Shown here in pieces: positions 1 through 5,895 of a DNA stretch of 9,932 nt. Below the pieces are notes generated by a model. It searched no databases. It worked only from the letters and a program-made list of their open reading frames with translations, and was not told the DNA's origin. The position numbers and the translations under genes were made by a program. Numbering within the stretch: the stretch's first letter is position 1; each line of letters starts with the position of its first letter. The stretch covers positions 1 to 9,932 of the forward strand of contig JAPXLS010000077.1 of assembly GCA_033809435.1 (NCBI GenBank), written 5' to 3'. The stretch comes from JAAZIN01 sp033809435 (GTDB taxonomy: Bacteria; Bacillota; Dethiobacteria; DTU022).

Positions 1-52
1 ATATTATACTGAAAAATGGCTAAAATTTATAGGGCAAAATACGTATGAGTAA

Positions 53-84
53 GTCGGAGGGACGTTGAGTCGGAGGGACGTTGA
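53..84. repeat. Tandem 16-bp direct repeat at left end of the mobile unit
   Basis: The unit gtcggagggacgttga occurs twice without a gap, at 53-68 and 69-84. The second copy continues into the full 30-bp inverted repeat, and the first is cut short. This asymmetry is absent at the right end. It may reflect a second, nested repeat end or a slippage duplication. Confidence 0.85.
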
Positions 85-96
85 CTTTGACTCACC
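67..96. repeat. Left REP-like terminal inverted repeat
   Basis: A 30-bp sequence that is the reverse complement of 1009-1038 with one mismatch (position 82 against 1023). It contains its own 6-bp palindrome, TGAGTC (66-71) and GACTCA (89-94), so a single strand could fold into a hairpin. That is the usual form of a RAYT substrate. The GTCG at its base resembles the conserved 5' tetranucleotide seen next to REP hairpins, but that link is inference. Confidence 0.8.
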
Positions 97-182
97 ATTG
101 AGCGCCTGCCCCTCGGATCTTTTAAAGCCGGTGTTCTTCTCCAGGCAGCCCTTGAAACAGGTGTACTCTTCTTCAATGGCTA

Positions 183-211
183 TTTTCAGAATCTTGCCCC
201 TATGGTATAAT
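183..211 (+). promoter_or_regulatory. Promoter of the transposase gene
   Basis: TTTTCA at 183-188 (4/6 of the -35 consensus) is separated by 17 bp from a perfect TATAAT at 206-211. TG at 203-204 makes this an extended -10. Transcription would start near 218, leaving a leader of about 25 nt before the GTG start. It lies inside the mobile unit, so the element carries its own promoter. Confidence 0.6.
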
Positions 212-243
212 AATCCAACAGCCCTTCTGAAAGGAGTGATCCT

Positions 244-1002
244 GTGCCTAGAACAGCTCGCAAAAGGAGCGAAAGCGGTGTCTATCATGCGATGCTAAGA
301 GGCATTAATCGCTGGAATATCTTTCAGGATAGTGAAGACAGGATTACGTTCCTGGAGAAACTCGGCCTGGTCAAGGAACGCAGCAGTTGCAACATCTACG
401 GCTATTGTCTGATGAGCAACCATGTGCATTTGCTCGTCAGGGAGACTATCGAAACGATCAGTCAGATCATGCAACGACTGGGTAGCGCTTATGTATACTG
501 GTATAACCGGAAACATGATCGGGTGGGACATCTATTCCAGGGACGTTTCCACAGTGAGGCCGTGGATGCGGACGAATATTTGCTGACGGCGCTGCGCTAC
601 ATCCACCAGAATCCCGTCAAGGCTGGAATCGCACTTGATTGCGCAAACTATCCCTGGAGCAGCTACCATGATTATATGAAATCGGAAAGCAGGGACGGCA
701 GGCTGACAGATACGGCAATGGCCCTGGGAATCATAGGCGGACAGAAACCCTTCGCCGAATTCCACCTGAAAATGTGTGGAGATGATCTTATGGATATCGA
801 CGATGTTACCAGAGCCCCGGATGGGCTTGCAGAGCAGTTGATCCAGCAGGTTTTGGCCGGCAGGTCAACCAGGGATCTGCTCAAAATGCCGGCTTCAAGG
901 AGGAATGCGATTTTGCGAGAATTAAAAGCCCTGCCCGGCGTCAGCCACCGGCAAATCGAACGCGCCGCCGGTGTAAACAGAAACATGATCCAAAGGGCTT
1001 GA
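244..1002 (+). CDS. REP-associated tyrosine transposase (Y1/HUH family)
   Basis: A 252-aa single-strand DNA transposase of the IS200/RAYT type, expected to nick and move REP-like hairpins through a 5'-phosphotyrosine intermediate. The HUH motif His60-Val-His62 follows MSN, and the likely catalytic tyrosine is Tyr119 in the RYIHQNP stretch, both typical of the Y1_Tnp fold. The region between (about 78-110) carries the family's GHLFQGRF pattern. Residues about 215-252 form a C-terminal helix-turn-helix-like tail, common in long RAYT proteins. The GTG start is chosen because GAAAGGAG (229-236) sits 7 nt upstream, and a promoter lies at 183-211. The gene converges on the activase gene with only 19 bp between the stops. 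It appears intact: no frameshift is seen and both key motifs are present. Confidence 0.92.
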   Translation: MPRTARKRSESGVYHAMLRGINRWNIFQDSEDRITFLEKLGLVKERSSCNIYGYCLMSNHVHLLVRETIETISQIMQRLGSAYVYWYNRKHDRVGHLFQGRFHSEAVDADEYLLTALRYIHQNPVKAGIALDCANYPWSSYHDYMKSESRDGRLTDTAMALGIIGGQKPFAEFHLKMCGDDLMDIDDVTRAPDGLAEQLIQQVLAGRSTRDLLKMPASRRNAILRELKALPGVSHRQIERAAGVNRNMIQRA

Positions 1003-1008
1003 ACCTCC

Positions 1009-1038
1009 GGTGAGTCAAAGTCTACGTCCCTCCGACTC
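1009..1038. repeat. Right REP-like terminal inverted repeat, overlapping the activase 3' end
   Basis: The counterpart of 67-96 in opposite orientation, 29 of 30 bases identical. It also holds an internal palindrome, GAGTC (1012-1016) and GACTC (1034-1038). Read on the - strand it encodes the last residues (Val-Gly-Gly-Thr) and the TAG stop of the activase. The single mismatch to the left copy is position 1023, the middle base of that stop codon. Confidence 0.85.
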
Positions 1039-1945
1039 GCTCCAGTTCAAAAGCATCAAAGTGCGCGGCGCAGCGCTCCAGTTCGGCCGGTGTCATCAGC
1101 TCTTCGCAGTGATATGAGCTGTCCCGGCCCAGACCCTCCGCCTTGGGCAGCCAGAGGGGATTGTAGGGCAGCAGGGCCGCTTTCTTCAAACCCAGCCCCT
1201 TCAGGAAAGCGGCAATTCCAGCCAGGTTCTCAGATCTGTCGGTGATGCCGGGGATCAGGGGAATCCGGGGCAGAACGGGCGTACTGCCGCCGCGGATGAG
1301 CGCCCTGAAGTTTTCCAGAATGCGATCATTGCTCCGCCCGGTGTAACGGCGGTGGGCCGCGGGATCAATGAGCTTGAGATCAAAGTAGATCAGATCCAGG
1401 TAGGGCAGTACGTACTTTTCAAAAAGGCGCCGGCCATAATAGCCGCATGTCTCCAGGTTGACATGGATGTGCTTGAATGTGATGGCCTGCAAAAAGGGCT
1501 CCAGGTAGCGCGGAAAAAGGGTGGGCTCGCCGCCGGAGAGGGTGACCCCGCCGCCGGAGTTTTCATAAAAGGGGAGATCTTCCGAAACAATTTCAGCCAG
1601 CTCGGCGGCGGAATAAAAGCGGCCCACCAGGCGAATCCCCTTGCTCGGACAGCGGGCGGCACATTGGCCGCAGCGCCGGCAGAGAGAGCGGTCCACCGGG
1701 CGGGGACGACGGTCCAGGTCGATGGCCGCCCGGGGGCAGACCGCTTCGCAGGCGCCACAGAGAAGGCAGTCGCCGGGCGAATAGATGATCTGGGGATAGG
1801 GCTTGATCGCCTCGGGATTCTGGCACCAAAGGCAGGCCAGGGGGCAGCCCTTGAAAAAAACAGTCGTGCGGATGCCGGGCCCATCGTCCAGGGCATTGCG
1901 CTTGATTTCAACGATGAGCGGACGCCGGCTTTCAGCTTCAGCCAT
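1022..1945 (-). CDS. Glycyl radical enzyme activating enzyme (radical SAM)
   Basis: A 307-aa radical-SAM enzyme that uses a [4Fe-4S] cluster and S-adenosylmethionine to abstract a hydrogen from the glycine of the partner enzyme encoded just upstream. The radical-SAM motif is Cys34-x3-Cys38-x2-Cys41 after the family signature DDGPGIRTTVFFKGCP. Two ferredoxin-type motifs follow (Cys60/63/66/70 and Cys89/92/95/99), as in activases of dehydratase-type glycyl radical enzymes and unlike the short pyruvate formate-lyase activase. The SGGEPT motif is at 137-142. The ATG at 1945 is preferred over an upstream in-frame start because GGGAG lies about 8 nt before it. It starts 31 nt after the stop of the glycyl radical enzyme, so the two are surely co-transcribed. 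The last four residues and the stop lie in the mobile unit's right repeat, so the native C-terminus was probably slightly different. All metal-binding motifs are intact. Confidence 0.93.
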   Translation of the reverse strand: MAEAESRRPLIVEIKRNALDDGPGIRTTVFFKGCPLACLWCQNPEAIKPYPQIIYSPGDCLLCGACEAVCPRAAIDLDRRPRPVDRSLCRRCGQCAARCPSKGIRLVGRFYSAAELAEIVSEDLPFYENSGGGVTLSGGEPTLFPRYLEPFLQAITFKHIHVNLETCGYYGRRLFEKYVLPYLDLIYFDLKLIDPAAHRRYTGRSNDRILENFRALIRGGSTPVLPRIPLIPGITDRSENLAGIAAFLKGLGLKKAALLPYNPLWLPKAEGLGRDSSYHCEELMTPAELERCAAHFDAFELERVGGT

Positions 1946-1976
1946 TGCGGTCACTCCCTTTCCGATAGCAGCCCGG

Positions 1977-4900
1977 CTACTGCCCCCCCGCGGCAAGATT
2001 GAATTCAGTGCGCTCGATAATCTCCTGCTGCATATCGCGGTTCAGTTCCACAAAGTAGGCATTGTAGCCCGAGATGCGCACCAGCAGCCAGCGGTAATCT
2101 TCGGGCCGATCCACAGCCTCCCTGAGCATCTCCGTGGTCACAATATTGAATTGCATCTGCATCCCGCCCAGTTCAAAATAGCTCCTGGCATAGGCGGTCA
2201 CCCGATCCACAAAAGCGGCATGGCTGTCCTGCGCTCCCGGAGCCACCTTGACATTGAAGGCAATGTTGTTCGGCATCTTCAGCGGGTCCAACCCGGCAAT
2301 GGTATGGATATTGGGCAGCAGCCTGTCGGTAACGGCAGGTGAGGGGGTAATCCCCGGCGTGAAGGGTTTTCCCTTCAGCCGGCCGCTGGGAAGGGCCCCC
2401 GAGAGGGTTCCAAAGGCAACATGATTCGACATGCTCCAGAAACCGCTGGTATAGATTCCGCCCCGGTAGTTACGGTGAGACTGGTAGCAGTCGTAGATGA
2501 AATCGATAAGCTCCTGGGCCAGCTGCCGCGGCCCCACAGCATCGGTGCCGAACTTGGGCGCATGGGTGATAATGCGCGCGCGCAGTGTCTCATGACCGCG
2601 AAAGTCGGACTGCAGCGCTTGCAGCAGCGTTTCCCAGTCAACAGTTCTCTCCCGGTAAACCAGCTCATCAATGGCCGCCAGGCTGTCTATAACATCGGTA
2701 ATGGAGACGAGCGCCGCTCCCGAAGTGTTGTAGCGAGCGCCGCCGCTGATGACATCTTCCCCCTTCTCCATGGGCCCGTCAAAGAAGGATGAAAGCAGCG
2801 GCGTGGGGTGCAGCTCCTGATGCGAGGCGCCGAGATAGTTGTTGTAAGCCACGGACTGGTCGATAAGATAGCGCAGCTGCTCCTTGTAGGCCGCTTTGAA
2901 ATCGTCAAAGGCGGGAAAGGTCCCCTCCATCGCCGGATCACCCGTTCGCGGCCCCACCTGCTCTCCGACAAGGGGGTGAACCCCGTCATGCAGAGCCATC
3001 TCCAGCGCAGCCACCGTATTCAAAAGCATGCAGTTGGTGTGTCCCATGTGCCGGCCGGCGCTGGTGGGTTCGACGCAGCCGGTGGCCCCCCAATCGCGGG
3101 CGTCTTCAAGGGCAAAGCCCTGTTCAACCAGGGCCGGGATAACCGCAGCATCATTATGCAGGGAAGGGGTGGCTGCGGTTACCGTGTTCACTTCGATGAG
3201 CCGCCTCAGGTAGGCATGATCATTGATCCCGGGATAGAAGCGGGCATTAACATTTGGTTCCCGCAGCGCCATCATCTCCGTCACCTTAAGGAATATGTAG
3301 GTCATATCGCAAACCGCGCTGCTGCCGTCGGGGGTCACCCCGCCCAGGGTCAGCGCCTGGTCGGAAGAACTGCCCCCAAAAAGGCGGTTGCCCAGGTCAG
3401 GAACGGTGGGCAGATGATCGGAGCATTTCAGGTAAAAACAGCCGACAAGCTCCAGGGCTCGCCGGATCAGCTCCCCTTTCTCTGCGTCGCTACCTGCAGC
3501 GGCGGCATCGCGCAGAAAATAGGGCTGCAGAACCTGATCCAACCGTCCCAGGGAGAGCCCGGCATTCATATTTTCCATGTGCAGGGCCACCCAGCAGAGC
3601 CAGACGCAGTTGATCGCCTCATGCAGCGTGCGGGCCGGGTGGGCGGGGACTCGTTCGCAGACCGCAGCCATGGCCTCCAGTTCGGCGCGGCGGCGCTGCG
3701 CCCCGGCGCCGTCGCCCAGCCCGGCGGCCAGTTCGCGCGCCCGGGCGGCGAGGTTGCGGGCATAAGCCAGGACCCCCTCCTGGGCTACCTGCAGCGCCCG
3801 GTAAAAGGAGCGTTCTTTTGCGTTTTTGGCCGCAGCCTCTTTTTCCCCGGCTTCGGCGATGATCTCGAGCAGCCCCCGTTCGAGGATCATGGAGAAATGA
3901 GGAATGGTATGCGAGACGGCATGTGCTTTCCAGCAGAAATAGAGCACCCAGCGGCCCTCGAGCTGCTGGCAGCGGGGGTTGCCGTACTTGCTGCGGGTGT
4001 ATTCCATCACATTGCGGTCGGCCCAGAAGGGAAAAACCTCGTAGTTGAGAATGCCGACATCCTCGGCGGAGATGCGGTAGGGATTCATCTCGCGCTCGTC
4101 AACGGTGAGCAGTTCGGGCCACAGCGCCAGGGCACCGAATTCGGGGAAAAGCAGCACCCCCACATCCCTGGTGGTTGTGGTGCCGGCGAGAAGGTCATCA
4201 TCCCGGATGACCGGTTCACGATGGGAGAGAATATGGGCCAGCGCCCCGGCCTGGCGAAGTTCCGGGTCGCGCGGCTCGCCGGCGGGGTCCTTCTCAAAAC
4301 CCTGCTGCAAAAAGTATTCCGTCAGCAGCCGGGGCCGCTCGGTACAGATTGCGGCCGGGGTGGTGTAAAGTTTTTCGCGGGCCGCCTGCAGGCGGGGAAA
4401 TTGATCCAGCCGGTAGGCGCTCAGGTAAGGTTCCGCGAGCACCTCCACCCGGTCATGGGGCTTTGACTGCAGAACCGCCCGGTGAGCCGGCGGGTGGGAA
4501 TCGCGCGGCCCGGCGCAGTGCTCCATAACCTCCGCAGGACTTTCCTTCTGCAGGCGAAGTTTTTTCCTTTTCTTGCGCCCCGCAGCCAACTCCGCGGAGA
4601 GGTGGCCAAATTTGGCCAGATACATGAGGTTGCCCTCCATGAAGAGATCGTTTTCCAGCATCATGGTGAGGGCGTCGGCCGGCTTCTTCAGCGAGAAGAT
4701 ACTTTGCATCCCTGGGCCGTTCTTGAAATTGAAGGTGAGATCGGGATGGTCAATCCGGCCCCGCCCCGCCTTCATCCGGCCATCTTTGAATATGGCAAAG
4801 GCCTGGGCCGCATCGTCCAATGTGCGGAACTGAATACGGGCGTTGAACCGGTAACCCCTCTCCTCGTCGATAATATTGCGGCGAAAAGCGGGACTCAAGC

Positions 4901-4985
4901 GCAGCATCAGAGACATGAGTTTCAACACAAAACCGGCCTGCAGGCTAACCTTGAAATGATCATGCTTCGCTGCCGCAGGTTTCAT
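1977..4985 (-). CDS. Glycyl radical enzyme with N-terminal SCP2-like domain (eliminase/dehydratase type)
   Basis: A 1002-aa protein, against about 780-850 aa for most of the family. Residues 180-1002 are a full pyruvate formate-lyase-like barrel. The active-site cysteine is Cys637 in GCVEP, with Glu639 as the usual general base of diol-dehydratase-type members. The glycyl radical site is Gly973 in RISGYNAYF. Pyruvate formate-lyase would have two adjacent cysteines, so acetyl-CoA/formate chemistry is unlikely. Dehydration or C-N, C-S or C-O elimination is more likely, with the substrate unknown. The extra N-terminus, about residues 10-135, resembles an SCP2 sterol-carrier domain: a strand-rich block with PDLTFNF at 81-87, ending in a FMEGNLMYLAKFGHL-type helix. 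A basic, Lys/Arg-rich linker follows (137-146). This suggests a hydrophobic substrate or lipid/protein docking. The ATG is set by GGAGGGG 8 nt upstream. Its activase follows after 31 nt. No convincing promoter was found directly upstream, so transcription may come from the tetR promoter. Confidence 0.9.
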   Translation of the reverse strand: MKPAAAKHDHFKVSLQAGFVLKLMSLMLRLSPAFRRNIIDEERGYRFNARIQFRTLDDAAQAFAIFKDGRMKAGRGRIDHPDLTFNFKNGPGMQSIFSLKKPADALTMMLENDLFMEGNLMYLAKFGHLSAELAAGRKKRKKLRLQKESPAEVMEHCAGPRDSHPPAHRAVLQSKPHDRVEVLAEPYLSAYRLDQFPRLQAAREKLYTTPAAICTERPRLLTEYFLQQGFEKDPAGEPRDPELRQAGALAHILSHREPVIRDDDLLAGTTTTRDVGVLLFPEFGALALWPELLTVDEREMNPYRISAEDVGILNYEVFPFWADRNVMEYTRSKYGNPRCQQLEGRWVLYFCWKAHAVSHTIPHFSMILERGLLEIIAEAGEKEAAAKNAKERSFYRALQVAQEGVLAYARNLAARARELAAGLGDGAGAQRRRAELEAMAAVCERVPAHPARTLHEAINCVWLCWVALHMENMNAGLSLGRLDQVLQPYFLRDAAAAGSDAEKGELIRRALELVGCFYLKCSDHLPTVPDLGNRLFGGSSSDQALTLGGVTPDGSSAVCDMTYIFLKVTEMMALREPNVNARFYPGINDHAYLRRLIEVNTVTAATPSLHNDAAVIPALVEQGFALEDARDWGATGCVEPTSAGRHMGHTNCMLLNTVAALEMALHDGVHPLVGEQVGPRTGDPAMEGTFPAFDDFKAAYKEQLRYLIDQSVAYNNYLGASHQELHPTPLLSSFFDGPMEKGEDVISGGARYNTSGAALVSITDVIDSLAAIDELVYRERTVDWETLLQALQSDFRGHETLRARIITHAPKFGTDAVGPRQLAQELIDFIYDCYQSHRNYRGGIYTSGFWSMSNHVAFGTLSGALPSGRLKGKPFTPGITPSPAVTDRLLPNIHTIAGLDPLKMPNNIAFNVKVAPGAQDSHAAFVDRVTAYARSYFELGGMQMQFNIVTTEMLREAVDRPEDYRWLLVRISGYNAYFVELNRDMQQEIIERTEFNLAAGGQ

Positions 4986-5041
4986 CTTCCAATCCCCTCC
5001 CCTGATTTTTTACGGAAAGCACCTTTGGCTGCCCTGCACAT

Positions 5042-5072
5042 TTCAACAGATCCTGTCGTTCCGGCTGTTGAA
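5042..5072. promoter_or_regulatory. Inverted repeat upstream of the glycyl radical enzyme gene
   Basis: Perfect 8-bp arms TTCAACAG (5042-5049) and CTGTTGAA (5065-5072) around a 15-nt centre, in the 124-bp gap between tetR and the glycyl radical enzyme gene. No T-run follows on the - strand, so it is not a typical intrinsic terminator. It could be an operator or an mRNA hairpin. The octamer CTGTTGAA recurs inside the tetR 3' end (5184-5191), and a close variant, CTGTTCAA, occurs in the tetR promoter spacer (5876-5883). Confidence 0.4.
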
Positions 5073-5109
5073 GCAAATTACCGCCGCCCCCGTGCCGGCT
5101 GCGTCGAAA

Positions 5110-5790
5110 TTATTGAAGCAGGCGGGCCCTGCCCGGCGCCGGCTCCCCTTTTACAGGGGTCAGCCTTTGCAGAAAATCATCAACTGTTGAAAAATAGAGC
5201 GCTTCGATATCAGCATCCAGCTCGGCCCAGATCCCCGAGCGGTGCAGCGATATGATCCCGTGACAGAGTCCCAGCAGCGACAGGGTTTTCCGGTTTATAT
5301 CCGCCGGGATCTCCCCCGGAACGGGACTTTCACCATAAAATTCCGCGAAGGCTTCAAAAAGCAGCTCCACGTTTTTCAGGGCCACAGCCTTTTCTGCAAA
5401 GGCCGCGGCTTCGGCGGGGGTTCCGGTATAATCAAGGTACTTGGGCACATGGAAAGAAAACATGAGGTCATAGTAGTAGGGATAGTCAAGGCTGAAGTGG
5501 TAGAACACGGCGGCGTACCCGCGTATTCTCTGCAGCGGATCTGCAATGCCGAGCTTTGCCGAAAGCAGACGGTACAGGATGTTGAATCCCTCTGTGAGAA
5601 TGTCCAGATAAAGGGCATCCTTGTCGGTGTAATAATTGTAGATCGTTGCCGGGGAACAGCCCGTCCGGCGCGCTATTCTTCGGATGGTCACCGCATCAAA
5701 GCCATGCCTGTTGAAAAGTTCGAGGGCGGCATGGAAGATCTTTTTTTGGGCCCGCTCCACCTGCCAGGCCGGCCGTTTCGGTCGAGCCAT
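5110..5790 (-). CDS. TetR-family transcriptional regulator
   Basis: A 226-aa one-component regulator. The N-terminal DNA-binding domain spans about residues 10-58, with the helix-turn-helix at 34-55 (TIRRIARRTGCSPATIYNYY), very typical of the family. Residues 60-210 are a helical ligand-binding domain rich in aromatic residues (YHFSLDYPYYYDLMF around 97-111), consistent with a hydrophobic ligand, though none can be named. The ATG at 5790 is chosen over a TTG two codons upstream because the GGGAGGGG site lies 6 nt before it and would abut the TTG. The gene lies between the aminotransferase/reductase and the glycyl radical enzyme on the same strand, with its own near-consensus promoter. It probably controls the cluster and itself; the inverted repeats at 5830-5861, 5042-5072 and 8644-8663 are candidate sites. 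Confidence 0.93.
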   Translation of the reverse strand: MARPKRPAWQVERAQKKIFHAALELFNRHGFDAVTIRRIARRTGCSPATIYNYYTDKDALYLDILTEGFNILYRLLSAKLGIADPLQRIRGYAAVFYHFSLDYPYYYDLMFSFHVPKYLDYTGTPAEAAAFAEKAVALKNVELLFEAFAEFYGESPVPGEIPADINRKTLSLLGLCHGIISLHRSGIWAELDADIEALYFSTVDDFLQRLTPVKGEPAPGRARLLQ

Positions 5791-5829
5791 CTGCAACCCC
5801 TCCCGGGCATGGTAATTATCCGAAGAAGC

Positions 5830-5861
5830 AAAGGTATGCCCCGGCGGAAACTGCTACCTTT
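5830..5861. promoter_or_regulatory. Inverted repeat at the tetR transcription start
   Basis: Perfect 7-bp arms AAAGGTA (5830-5836) and TACCTTT (5855-5861) with an 18-nt spacer, in the tetR leader. The upstream arm lies just downstream of the -10, where transcription should begin. That is a good position for an autoregulatory operator. A leader hairpin is the alternative. No known consensus was recognised. Confidence 0.4.
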
Positions 5862-5863
5862 TC

Positions 5864-5895
5864 ATTATATTAACACTGTTCAATTAATATGTCAA
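5864..5895 (-). promoter_or_regulatory. Promoter of tetR (and possibly of the glycyl radical enzyme genes)
   Basis: On the - strand a perfect TTGACA (5890-5895) is followed after 17 bp by TAATAT (5867-5872). The alternative TATAAT (5864-5869) would have a 20-bp spacer. The -35 overlaps the TGA stop of the upstream aminotransferase/reductase gene (5892-5894). No clear terminator lies between, so read-through from upstream is possible too. Confidence 0.65.

Larger units (their letters stand above)
53..1038 (+). mobile_element. REP/RAYT-type mobile unit: Y1 transposase gene with flanking inverted repeats
   Basis: A roughly 985-bp unit made of one transposase gene between inverted repeats at 67-96 and 1009-1038, which match at 29 of 30 bases. 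The left end carries an additional 16-bp partial copy in tandem (53-68). Single-gene units of a tyrosine HUH transposase with nearby REP-like repeats are the known RAYT arrangement, in which the repeats are the DNA substrate. The first 240 bases look clearly more AT-rich than the rest of the window, which fits insertion of foreign or intergenic material. The right end overlaps the 3' end of the activase gene. The exact outer borders are inferred from the repeats, not from an empty site. Confidence 0.7.

Noticed and set aside
4..288. A 94-codon - strand open frame with a Cys-x3-Cys motif, antisense to the transposase promoter and start.
   Set aside because: It crosses the mobile-unit border and both repeat copies, and has no clear ribosome binding site. 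The middle part (about 110-200) reads slightly protein-like, so a gene remnant cannot be fully excluded.
1003..1021. A shared bidirectional terminator between the convergent transposase and activase genes.
   Set aside because: Only 19 bp separate the stops, and there is no GC-rich stem followed by a T-run; the only structure is the repeat's own hairpin.
1946..1996. Upstream in-frame start for the activase, giving 17 more residues.
   Set aside because: It would overlap the preceding gene's stop and lacks a ribosome binding site; the ATG at 1945 has a good one.
1352..2342. Long + strand open frames opposite the activase and the end of the glycyl radical enzyme gene.
   Set aside because: They are shadows of genes whose Fe-S and radical motifs are clear on the other strand.
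2808..4466. A 552-codon open frame on the + strand.
   Set aside because: It is opposite the glycyl radical enzyme gene, has no recognisable motif or ribosome binding site, and its length follows from the GC-rich codon use of the real gene.
4986..5109. A riboswitch or dedicated promoter in front of the glycyl radical enzyme gene.
   Set aside because: Apart from the simple inverted repeat at 5042-5072, I see no recognised riboswitch core and no convincing -35/-10 pair.
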